A DNA stretch of 64,000 nt, taken from Mesostigma viride (taxonomy: Eukaryota; Streptophyta; Mesostigmatophyceae; Mesostigmatales; Mesostigmataceae). The position numbers and the translations under genes are program-made. Below the pieces are notes generated by a model. That model saw only the letters and a program-made list of their open reading frames with translations, did not search any database and was not told the origin of the DNA. The DNA lies in assembly GCA_009746045.1 (NCBI GenBank), contig RPFO01000065.1, positions 2,105,484 through 2,169,483 on the forward strand, written 5' to 3'. Shown in pieces: positions 56,400 through 64,000 of this stretch; the first letter of the stretch is position 1; the number at the start of each line of letters is the position of its first letter.

Positions 56400-56530
56400 T
56401 GAATTGAATTGTAACATAACTCCGTTGGGAGTATATGTAGCACATAGCCCTTGAGAGGGGGCATATGGCCTATCATACATCCTAAGCTACTTCCTGCAAG
56501 GGTGGGGATGTAAAGGACCCTTGCTCTAGG
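56400..56530 (-). mobile_element. 131-bp LINE 3' fragment inside HUH exon 1
   Basis: Flanked by an exact 10-bp duplication (plus-strand TGTCCCTGAT) at 56390-56399 and 56531-56540. Contains the type-A 3' end (CATATGCCC..., ACTCC-CAAC-GGAGT) and an (ATTGA)n tail. Read on the minus strand it introduces a TAG five codons after the break. Confidence 0.9.
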
Positions 56531-56630
56531 TGTCCCTGATGGCGTTAGTTAAATCAACTCGTTGCTTGTTTACTTTTCCAACGAGGTCCTTGAAGAGGTC
56601 TTGTTGCACCAGATTTTTCATCGCCGCCAT

Positions 56631-57520
56631 GGTCCCGGGGCTTCGTTTCTTTCTGTTCCCTTGGTTCACACACCTATTGTCGCGTGTATCCTGTCAATCA
56701 CATGAATCGTGACGCGTGGCCGCTCCTTCTGCCTTTGGTCTTCGTGCCCCGTTAGTAGCCAGCCAATCACACACGACGTAAGGTTTGTAACCGCAATCAG
56801 TTTCCAACGTGTCGGCCATTTCCATTACATGATATCCCTGTAACCGCTATTCTGTAGATTGCAAGGTGTCAAAACCTCCACCAGGACCTTACTGGGCCTG
56901 ACGCCCGGAAGTGCCGAGCTAATCGCCATCTACAATGTCCTAGAACTACGGTCCAATAGATATTCGGTTTGAAACTGACAACTGCGACTCCCCCCCGGTG
57001 TAACACCGTTCCCCCCATTAAGGATTCGCTGATACTCATTTCCCCTCTCACCTCTTTGGTCCATAATTGGCTAATTTCCCCGATAACACCGTTCCCCCCC
57101 CCCCATAAGTGCGTTCCCCCCCCCGTTGTAACACCGTCCCCCCCCCCCATAAATGCGTCCCCCCCCCGTTGTAACACCGTCCCCCCCCACGTACAGTACT
57201 TTCAACCGCAGCTCTGCCTTTTAACCGTCGAATGCGCAATCGATCTAGAAAGTATCCGCGATTTCAGTACATGCCGTCACCCTTGACAGTTGTCGTACAA
57301 TAGTACAAATTAACGCCAATAGAAACTTGCCTCCAAACATATATCTCGATAGAGGTATGCGTCTTATTTAATTTCAAGGTACCTCTTAATTAATCTCGCC
57401 CCCCGGCCTCCGCTAATTTGCTAATTTGCTCAATTTGCTAAAAAAGAGCCAATTTTACCCCGACTGTGTTTTATTTTGTTGACACTAAATGGTGTCGATC
57501 TTAGGAAGTGCGCTCTAGAT
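56631..57520. repeat. HUH gene upstream region with a C-rich minisatellite
   Basis: At about 57075-57190 a unit of roughly 40 bp alternates GTAACACCGT, a run of 8-12 C and ATAA(A/G)TGCGT, repeated about three times; a related AACACCGTTCCCCCC lies at 57000. Otherwise no gene is seen. The 5' terminus of the presumed HUH transposon should lie here but could not be placed. Confidence 0.6.
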
Positions 57521-57524
57521 CATG

Positions 57525-57592
57525 TTAAGTGAGACAACTGTTCCTGGACGCATGGCGGTCCAACGTTGCCTGAGGATTAGAGCAGTTGTCGG
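57525..57592. repeat. Short inverted-ended repeat, related to 27563-27622
   Basis: Begins AAGTGAGACAACTG and ends CAGTTGTC, so the ends can pair. The internal block CGCATGGCG(A/G)TCCAAC is shared with the copy at 27563. About 65 bp, no coding content; possibly a tiny MITE-like element. Confidence 0.55.
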
Positions 57593-57663
57593 TGATGAAA
57601 GGCGCGATGAGCGCGGAATTAGCTGCATGGTTGTGTGCATGTAGGAATTAAGAGCTGCATTCA

Positions 57664-57815
57664 ATGAGACAACCAGCGCAGGCGGCCAGAAATCTGGAGA
57701 ATCTGGACCATGGTAGCTCAAGCCTGCCGTCATCATTAATTTCCGCATTTTCGAGTCGTTCAATGAATATATGAAGATGGATTCAAATGAATATGAATGA
57801 AGATGGAAATGTGTA
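57664..57815 (+). mobile_element. Dispersed SINE-like repeat, copy 1
   Basis: Shares with the copies at 61375-61465 (minus) and 62363-62497 (plus) the start GAGACAACCAGCGCAGG, the middle GGACCATGGTAGCTC and TTCGAGTCGTTCA, and with the latter the end GATGGAAATGTGTAGCC. The box TTCGAGTC resembles a tRNA-type B box; a poor A-box-like TAGCTCGAG lies about 30 bp upstream. No coding potential. Confidence 0.6.
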
Positions 57816-59631
57816 GCCTTAAGGGGACGTGGCGCGCCGAATATTTTCCGCGCGAAAAAATTCGCGGCACCGGCCGTACCGTGAAAAGTGGGTGCTCCGT
57901 GCGCGCACCACTTGCGGAAGTGGCCATGGCGACTGCGTTTAGGCGAAACTAGCAATATAGGGCTAGAGAAATGCAAAAAGAATGCTTGGATGTTGAAGAC
58001 AATGATTTAATAATGTTGGGTTGCGGCGGAAAGTGGCTGGTTTACAATATCGCTGCTTTCTTTTACTGCCATCGGCATGGGGGGGAATCTGCATTTTTTG
58101 GTCGCGCGGAATAAAATAGAATTCGTGATTGCGGCAGTAAATTCTCAGTTTTGGGGGTCTTTTTGACCGTGAAGGATGCATTCTTATCGGTAGCATCGAA
58201 TTCTAAACCGAACGGGTGCTTTTTGCTACATTTTCGGCCATTCTCGGTAAGTATTTCTTCAGGCCTGCGCAGTGCATGTCGGAGTCTTCCATGGAAGAAC
58301 GGCCGTTGTTGCGCGCCTGGGCGAGGGATCTACGAGGGCAAGGTATAGATTTGTGGCGACTGTTATCTACTATCAGTTCTTTCTTCAAAGAGCTCATCGT
58401 TCGAAGTTTTTTGCGTTCGTTTTGGTCAGTTTCCGCCAGTTAACTCTCCGTTGCTCGCCGTCGTGTTGACGAATACCTAGCAGCTTTAGCTTGTTTTCGT
58501 TGATGTCTTGATCAAATCCGCTTCAGTCTCAGCGGATAGATCCTAGGGAAGGCGTAAGGGATTCCATAGCACGTGTTCTGGCAAGGATGTTGTGCGTATG
58601 GACGCTTCTTGTTGTGTGACAGTGACGCACCCTTTCCTCGCAGCGGCAGCACAGCGGTCAGAAGCTGAACGGCCGCCACTGGTTTCTTTCCATTCTATCG
58701 TGCAGGGAAGGAAGTTTGTTCATCGACGATCATGTTGGAGATATTGCATTTGTGTGACTGCATGTAGATAGCTGCCATCATTGGTTTATTTGAGCTTTCC
58801 TTGTTATGATTATGTGACAAGACAGCAATGTGCTGAGCCAACCATGGTTGACATGGGTGACTGCATGCAAGCTTTGTATGCCATGATCTCCTTGGTTCCT
58901 TGCCCTCCATAGTTCCAGTTTGTTGCCAATGTCGGGTAGGGCAGTTAAGGAGTTGTTGCTGTGTTGGTAAGCTTGGTTGGCATAACCCTTACATTCTAAC
59001 CTGGGAGAAACATAGAAAATGCTGGTAATGCATGTTAGTGCCATCATCATTATTGCTATTCACGTACTTATAAGTCTGGCCATGCTCGAGGGACGGTGAA
59101 GGAGTATGAGGTACGTGGCCACCCCTTTGTACTTCATAACATATTCAATATGGATTTGATCCATGTTGATGGCATGTAAAGTGTGATTGTGTTTACTTGC
59201 TTTCTGAGTGGTCCTTAGCGCCTCGGCAGGTGGTGAGTGGTCGTCTAGGAAACCCATCAGTGCGTGCCACAGTGACCCCCAACCTTGAGCATGTGTCGTC
59301 ATCAGTGTGCTAGAGTTAACTATATGTGCTTTTGATCATAGATTTGCTGAGTTCTTGGCATGAAGTTTACAAGATAACCTTGGGTAGAGTATAGTGTATG
59401 CTCTCTTGGCATGTATGCCTTGCGATCGTGTTGCTATGCTTGCGCTGGCAAGGTTGGCCATGCCGAGGGCAGGTGAGGGCAGATGTGGTGCCTAGCCGTT
59501 TGCTTATGTTTTGTGATCGAGTGGGGCAGGCTTTCTGGCTTTTTGGATGGAAAACAGCATGCCTAAGTGGCCATATACAAAGAAACCCCCCCTTAAGCTT
59601 ATGTTCAGGTTTTAGCACGCATAACCTTAGT
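57816..59631. other. Region without a firm gene
   Basis: A short frame from ATG 58276 (MSESSMEERPLLRAWARDL) could be a first exon, but no partner exon was found. Nothing else was recognised. Confidence 0.3.
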
Positions 59632-60017
59632 ACTTGAGCTAGACTTGTCGGAATGACCTGTTTTAAGGGTGGCTGCCACGACGTGATGCAAAAGGAGGGG
59701 CAGGGGGGCGATGGGGAAGGTAGCAGTGATGATGAGAATGATGTTGATGATATTTCTTGCCTTGCATGTGCGTCCCCGGATGAAATTGACGGTGTCCCTT
59801 TCCTGCTGTGCAGCACATTCGGGTGCAAGGGAGGATTGCATGGGTGCTGCGCTGACCCCCCGTTGACTAAGGAGCCCAAGGGGGATTGGTTTTGCCCTGC
59901 CTGCCTTGTGCAGGATGCTTACAAGGGCTGAAATAGTGACAATTTCTGGTTTAGCGGGCATTTTTGTTCTAACGCGCCAAACGCAATAACTTGAGCTAGA
60001 CTTGTCGGAATGACCTG
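59632..60017. repeat. 29-bp direct repeats flanking the PHD-finger ORF
   Basis: Exact 29-bp copies at 59632-59660 and 59989-60017, beginning ACTTGAGCTAGACTTGTCGG and ending AATGACCTG, 357 bp apart. Sequence between and outside is not shared. Confidence 0.85.
59653..59931 (+). CDS. Small PHD-finger protein
   Basis: 92 aa. An acidic stretch (GSSDDENDVDD) precedes a Cys4-His-Cys3 PHD finger: CLAC, LLCSTFGC, LHGCC and DWFCPAC. PHD fingers usually read histone H3 tails; here the domain is nearly the whole protein, so it may be one exon of a larger gene or a captured fragment. The ATG lies inside a 29-bp direct repeat (59632-59660) that recurs just after the stop (59989-60017). An in-frame TGA lies just upstream of the ATG. 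Confidence 0.6.
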   Translation: MTCFKGGCHDVMQKEGQGGDGEGSSDDENDVDDISCLACASPDEIDGVPFLLCSTFGCKGGLHGCCADPPLTKEPKGDWFCPACLVQDAYKG

Positions 60018-60575
60018 GGACTTGGACCACTGCTGTCCCCCTGATAGCCGGATTTTCGCTACATTTTGTTGCCTAATCTGAAGTGTTTATGACATGTTTA
60101 TTCCCCATGTCCGGTAAAAAAAGGGTACTTTTGCGGGGAAATTAATAACTGTTCAAGGTTTTGTCATTTTCATGATGTAAATAGCTCAGCAAGCTACAAA
60201 CTCAGGGAACTATAGACGCTACATTTATTTTTGCCGACAAATGAGTGCATGGGCTGCCCGGCATACATAGCCCTAATTAGCGTCTTTTACTATTTATAGC
60301 GCAATATTGGCGTATGTGTGGGAGGTTGATAATTAGGTTTCTACGAGTTTGTTGAGGTACTGGGGCAAAGGAAACGTAGTTTTTTCCAGTTTCTCACCCA
60401 ACTTTCATGCGGAAACCCTGGAAACCGGCATACATGTTATTACGTCAAGACTCGGGTCTGCTGCGGCACCATGCTTGGTATTTCCATGGTATTTCGACTT
60501 CTTAACACATGTTTATTCATTCCGAACGCCCGGACTCTCGGCTAAACCGAGATTTGTGCAGACTTTTATTGGGTA
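60018..60575. other. Spacer, nothing recognised
   Basis: AT-rich, short frames only. Confidence 0.35.
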
Positions 60576-60607
60576 ATTAATTGATTATCAACATTTTTAT
60601 TGGGTAG

Positions 60608-60739
60608 AGCAGGGGTAGCTTACATTCCCACCCTTGCATGAAGTAGCCTAGAATGTATTAAAAGCCATATGCCCCTTCTCAGGGATATGTGCTACATTTA
60701 CTCCCAACGGAGTGATGTTGATCTTAATTTATTAATTAA
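60608..60739 (+). mobile_element. LINE 3' fragment at a doubly hit site
   Basis: 132 bp with the type-A end (GCTTACATTCCCACCC, CATATGCCC, ACTCC-CAAC-GGAGT and a TTAATT tail). It is bounded by TTATTGGGTAG at 60597-60607 and 60740-60750. A third copy of TTTTATTGGGTA at 60564-60575 bounds a 19-bp minus-strand remnant of the same 3' end (60576-60594). Confidence 0.85.
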
Positions 60740-60750
60740 TTATTGGGTAG

Positions 60751-62036
60751 CTCCGGGCATGATGGTGCCTGCAAATAGCGTAAGGCGTGACCGTGGCTAT
60801 TGCTACGGAATGCATATGCTGTATTTTCCTGGAAATGGCCTCTGCCACCGGCTCAATAGTGCTTGCAGGCGTAAGTATATCGTGTTTCTACCTAGTTTCT
60901 GCCAGTTTTCCACTTATTTCTACCGACCTCTGCCCAGCCTCTCTAAGACCGCCATCCTACTCGATGTTGCTTGCATGTCAGCCATGGCAGGTTGCAGTTG
61001 TGCAGTATTCAGGTGCTGTATACGTCGTCAAGCCGTGCATATATCGTGAGGATTGGATGTTGATGGTTTATTATACTGCGTTGATTGTGCAAGAAGATCA
61101 GCTAGGTGCCCATAATCATGGTGTATAATCATGTGTTGTTATAGCATCTTGCCACCATTTGCTAGCATGCATTCCAGCGTCATCTTTGCCTGCATGTCAG
61201 CTCGTGGATCACTCAACCTATCCAAGCCTTGCATTACACGTGCCTCTTTCTTTCAGTATTGCACGCGTTATGGAATGAAAACCCAGCACCTCCGTTCCCA
61301 CGAGGCATGTGCTCAACACGTTGTGAGAGTGGATGATGCTTTGGCTATGGCTGCCTGATTCAGTCATATTATGAACGACTCGAAAACGCGGAAAAGATAA
61401 CGGCAGGCTCGAGCTACCATGGTCCGGATTCTCCCGATTTCTGGCCTGCGCTGGTTGTCTCTTTGATATTAGGTGATCAGAATATTAGGTCATCCAGTCA
61501 TGATGTTTGATGCCTGTTTGATGCTGTATAACTTATACAACACCTATTTTCAACGTTTTGACCCTCCAAGCTCACTATGGCCCCGTTTGTGGGGCTCGTG
61601 TCGTTGTGTAATGTTGTGAAGGGCTCTCATGTTTCCCACTGCGTTGTACTGCGTTGTAATTGTGATGCTAATGAAAAATAGCTCCAGTGGCCCAATGGGC
61701 CTGAGTTTTGTTTCACAGAGCCTGCATATGTTGCCCATAGCTCGTGCAAGAAGCCAGATTTTTTTCATGAACCATTTGTGAATTAATAAGCACATGACTT
61801 GTGACCTAGGGTCAAGAAATCGCGGTCATGGTCAGACCCCCCCCCTGTATTCAAACCAGTGTATCTCTCTAATGAATAAGCATTTTGTGGGTCTGAGTAG
61901 CTCAAAAAATCCTTTGATTTATGGGCTTTCAGGAAAGTATATACATGACGATGAAAAAAAAATTCCTTAGGTGCTATACGCATTCTAAAAAAAGCTTACA
62001 ACGCGATATATCGCGTTCTAATTAAAAAAACACGGG
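60751..62036. other. Spacer holding one SINE-like copy
   Basis: The minus-strand repeat copy at 61375-61465 is listed separately. An 18-bp perfect palindrome AACGCGATATATCGCGTT is at 62000-62017. No gene was recognised. Confidence 0.4.
61375..61465 (-). mobile_element. Dispersed SINE-like repeat, copy 2
   Basis: The minus strand matches the copies at 57664 and 62363 from GAGACAACCAGCGCAGG through TTTTCGAGTCGTTCA. It lacks the GATGGAAATGTG end. Confidence 0.6.
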
Positions 62037-62095
62037 TTAATTAATTAATTAGGAACATAACTCCGTTGGGAGTATATGTAGCACATATCCCAGAG
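62037..62095 (-). mobile_element. Older LINE 3' end, later interrupted
   Basis: Minus-strand type-A 3' end: a TTAATT tail, then ACTCC-CAAC-GGAGT and CACATATCCC. A second LINE fragment has inserted at 62096. Confidence 0.8.
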
Positions 62096-62224
62096 TTGCT
62101 TACATTCCCACCCTTGCATGAAGTAGCCTAGGATGTATTGGGTTAACAGCCATATGCCCCTTCTCAGGGATATGTGCTACATTGACTCCCAACGGAGTGA
62201 TGTTGATGATTAATTAATTAATTA
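62096..62224 (+). mobile_element. LINE 3' fragment nested in the older LINE end
   Basis: 129 bp, plus orientation, with an 11-bp duplication ATATCCCAGAG at 62085-62095 and 62225-62235. Carries the type-A 3' end and (TTAA)n tail. Confidence 0.85.
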
Positions 62225-62235
62225 ATATCCCAGAG

Positions 62236-62362
62236 TCCAAGCCACGAGCCACGAGGTAGCCATGGGGCTGACGGCGGAGCTCATAACTTCCACGTTTGGG
62301 CACCGAATTCGGCCGTGAATATCACAATCGCTTCGTCTTTCTAAGACACACACGCTCATATC
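62236..62362 (+). mobile_element. LINE 5' UTR fragment
   Basis: Matches the 5' UTR of copy 1 (about 421-530): GCCACGAGCCACGAGGTAGCC, GCTGACGGCG, ACAATCGCTTCGTCTTTC. Homology stops at the CTCATAT position, where the SINE-like copy at 62363 begins. It is inverted relative to the minus-strand 3' end at 62037-62095. Confidence 0.75.
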
Positions 62363-62497
62363 AAGGAGACAACCAGCGCAGGCCCGAAATCGGGAGAATC
62401 CGGACCATGGTAGCTCGAGCCTGCCGTTATCTTGTCCGCGTGTTCGAGTCGTTCAGGATGATGAAGATGAATGGTGACTGATGGAAATGTGTAGCCG
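62363..62497 (+). mobile_element. Dispersed SINE-like repeat, copy 3
   Basis: The best-preserved copy: GAGACAACCAGCGCAGG, GGACCATGGTAGCTCGAGCC, a GTGTTCGAGTCG box matching the GWTCRANNC pattern, and GATGGAAATGTGTAGCC at the end. Confidence 0.6.
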
Positions 62498-62892
62498 TGT
62501 GCATTGAAATTATGGCTGGCTTACGTGTACTGGGGTCAAAGAATGCAGCATACCGTTGTTGGAAGCGCCAGGTGGCAAAAGCCAGCAGGCGCCCCTTGTT
62601 GCGAAGTTGGCGAAAAAGGTCACGGCTTTGACTCCGTTGCCAGCACATCATCCATGAGATTGGGCAATCCAAGATACGCTCGGCCATCAGACGACGTTTT
62701 TTGATGACGACGCTTTTTGATGACGAACACGCTGATCTAATTTTTGGCAGCCATCGCCCAGGATTTCGAAAGTTATCGCCGGCGGCCTGCCCAGCAGATA
62801 TCGCTATTTTTTCTGCACGTTATGGCGGCACCACGCACGTGAGCCGTGCGCCTGCGCCCCCTGCCATCGTCTAGGTGCTATTAAACGTAGCC

Positions 62893-64000
62893 ATGGAGGC
62901 CCCCGCATCGTCTTCAGTTCTTGCTGCCGAGTCTCTCGAGGACAAACTTGCTGCAAACAAAATCGCCACCGACATTGCCGCGGCCAAGAAAGCCGCTAAC
63001 AAGCGCACCAAGACTTCGGCAGCGACTTCGGAAGCAACTCCGATAGCGGTTGAAACCTCCTTGCCGGACTCCATTTCTTCCTCATTCTACATGCCAGCCG
63101 CACGTTTGAGCCTGGACGACATCGCTGCCTTCCTTGGCTTCAGCGACGCCGAGGTGCGACGCGTGCTGCAGCTCCGCTACGAACACAACGCCCCGATTCG
63201 CCACCCTCGCACCGGCCAGGTTATGGACGCTCCTTCGGATACCATTGATGCTTTGGAGCCCAAGGATTGCCGTCTTGCATGTCTTATTTCGTGCTGCTCT
63301 GAACTTGTCGAGCTGCCGGCGACACCCATCGCCAGGCCAGCCCCCGCGACCGACACTACCGTGCCGCTGCAGGACCTCGCACAGTCTTTTACGACCGTGC
63401 AGGGCGACATTAAGGTCCTGAAGGAGACGATGCTGGAGCTGAAGAAAGCCATGGCAGCCCCTGCCAAAACTACCACGTTTGCCGATGTCACCGGCAAGCA
63501 ATTGACCACCATTGTTCAACAGGCGGCCAAGTCTGCAGCTACCGCTGCGGTCACCCAGAATGCAGTGCAGCAACGCCAACGCAATATGGTAATCAAAGGC
63601 TTCCAGAAAGGCGCGGCAGCACAGGAGACAGCACACTCACTTGCCGAGGAGCTGCGCGGCCCAGCGTTTCTGGGGAAGCTGCAGCTCCAGAACCGTGTTG
63701 CCATTGAACGTGCCATTCGGCTGCCAGGCCCTCTGGGCCTGGTCGTCGTCACCATGGCCTCCATGCACGACAAACGCCTCGTGCTGGGAGCACGTCGTCT
63801 GCTCCAACGCGATGACTTCAGCCTCGACGAGGACTACACGACGGCTCAACTGAAGGCGAGGAGCGCGGTGTGGAACAGCACCATCGTCCAGGAGACCAAG
63901 AAGCAAGAGACCAAGGGTAAGCGCATTAAGTTGCGTCTGCTTCAGGATGGCTCCTTTGCAGCATTCTTTGATGGGCACAGGATTACAGGTGTTCCGATTA
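62893..64000 (+). CDS. Divergent LINE ORF1-like protein, runs off the right edge
   Basis: ATG at 62893 and open for 369 codons to the window end. The N-terminus is Ala/Lys/Thr-rich, followed by a segment LSLDDIAAFLGFSDAEVRRVL, a heptad-rich stretch (TVQGDIKVLKETMLELKKAM), then a C-terminal block parallel to the other ORF1 proteins: NMVIKGF (RRM-like strand), ERAIRLPGPLGLVVVTM, KRLVLGARRLL, FSLDEDYTTAQLKARSAVW. Sequence identity to the ORF1 at 571 and 29791 is low, but motif order and spacing match. It is probably ORF1 of a different LINE family. Its ORF2, if any, lies outside the window. Confidence 0.65.
   Translation, partial: MEAPASSSVLAAESLEDKLAANKIATDIAAAKKAANKRTKTSAATSEATPIAVETSLPDSISSSFYMPAARLSLDDIAAFLGFSDAEVRRVLQLRYEHNAPIRHPRTGQVMDAPSDTIDALEPKDCRLACLISCCSELVELPATPIARPAPATDTTVPLQDLAQSFTTVQGDIKVLKETMLELKKAMAAPAKTTTFADVTGKQLTTIVQQAAKSAATAAVTQNAVQQRQRNMVIKGFQKGAAAQETAHSLAEELRGPAFLGKLQLQNRVAIERAIRLPGPLGLVVVTMASMHDKRLVLGARRLLQRDDFSLDEDYTTAQLKARSAVWNSTIVQETKKQETKGKRIKLRLLQDGSFAAFFDGHRITGVPI

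Larger units (their letters stand above)
49448..56630 (-). pseudogene. HUH-nuclease (Rep-like, Replitron-type candidate) gene broken by three LINE insertions
   Basis: Start ATG at 56630, exon 1 to 55332, GT-AG intron 55331-55165 with phase preserved, exon 2 to the TGA at 49448. In order: a Lys/Glu-rich coiled coil (about 56630-55950), an acidic run of Asp/Glu (about 55640-55500), a C-x2-C-x12+-H-x2-C zinc finger (CNCC...LTRHVTC, near 55400), a strand TLHISISGG (about 55000), then EMHKHVHMLIDV with the His-x-His motif (51523-51546) and GMIGYLLK with the single Tyr and Lys (51343-51354). This is the motif order of HUH single-strand nucleases. No helicase motif is visible. LINE inserts at 56400-56530, 51592-54916 and 49789-51007 interrupt it; at each, removal of the insert and one duplication copy keeps the frame. 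Separate frameshifts near 55740-55790 and 51316-51320 show decay. Alternatives: an endogenised Rep of another HUH group. Confidence 0.7.

Noticed and set aside
62363-62497. A tRNA gene
   Set aside because: Only a B-box-like word is convincing. No cloverleaf or acceptor stem could be folded by eye, and the A-box match is poor.

Overview
The window is eukaryotic nuclear DNA, most likely from a green alga. The clues are intron-rich host genes with GC-rich exons, a bestrophin-like anion channel of the plastid-type family, many non-LTR retroelements, and a degraded HUH-nuclease gene of the kind carried by algal DNA transposons. The taxon is an inference with modest confidence. No rRNA, tRNA, CRISPR array or prokaryotic operon is visible.

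Four host genes can be read exon by exon. (1) A bestrophin-like channel lies on the minus strand, five solid exons between 9929 and 2577; its largest intron, about 4 kb, is filled with tetranucleotide arrays. (2) A SART3/Prp24-type U6 snRNP recycling factor lies on the plus strand, 11532-27539, with 15 exons and 926 codons; its introns hold most of the minisatellites. (3) A SLC25A38/Hem25-type mitochondrial glycine carrier lies on the minus strand, 42122-41001, and has no introns. (4) An ARL1-type small GTPase lies on the plus strand, 42836-48279, with 8 exons and 183 aa. Genes 3 and 4 diverge from a 713-bp shared upstream region. A short PHD-finger ORF at 59653-59931 is a further candidate.

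The rest is mobile-element territory. Two apparently full-length, about 2.0-kb elements (393-2384 and 29640-31647) carry only a LINE ORF1 and are bounded by target-site duplications. One degenerate copy (about 36990-38862) and one 5'-truncated copy (49789-51007) belong to the same group. An ORF2 element with endonuclease and reverse transcriptase (51592-54916) and a short ORF2 remnant (28922-29543) carry a closely related 3' stem-loop. This fits ORF1-only elements being mobilised by ORF2 supplied in trans. The remnant has itself received a 130-bp SINE-like insert. Fragments of 3' ends lie at 56400, 60608 and 62037-62224, and the right edge holds a more divergent ORF1 that runs off the window.

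The most striking locus is 49448-56630 (minus): a two-exon HUH (His-x-His, single Tyr) nuclease gene with coiled-coil, acidic and zinc-finger N-terminal parts. Three separate LINE insertions interrupt it, each flanked by a 10-11-bp duplication whose removal restores the local reading frame. Two further frameshifts mark it as dead. The best candidate identity is a Replitron-like or other HUH transposon gene. A second theme is that at least six introns in three host genes begin with tandem copies of their own 5' splice-site sequence, in two cases expanded into 28-bp minisatellites.
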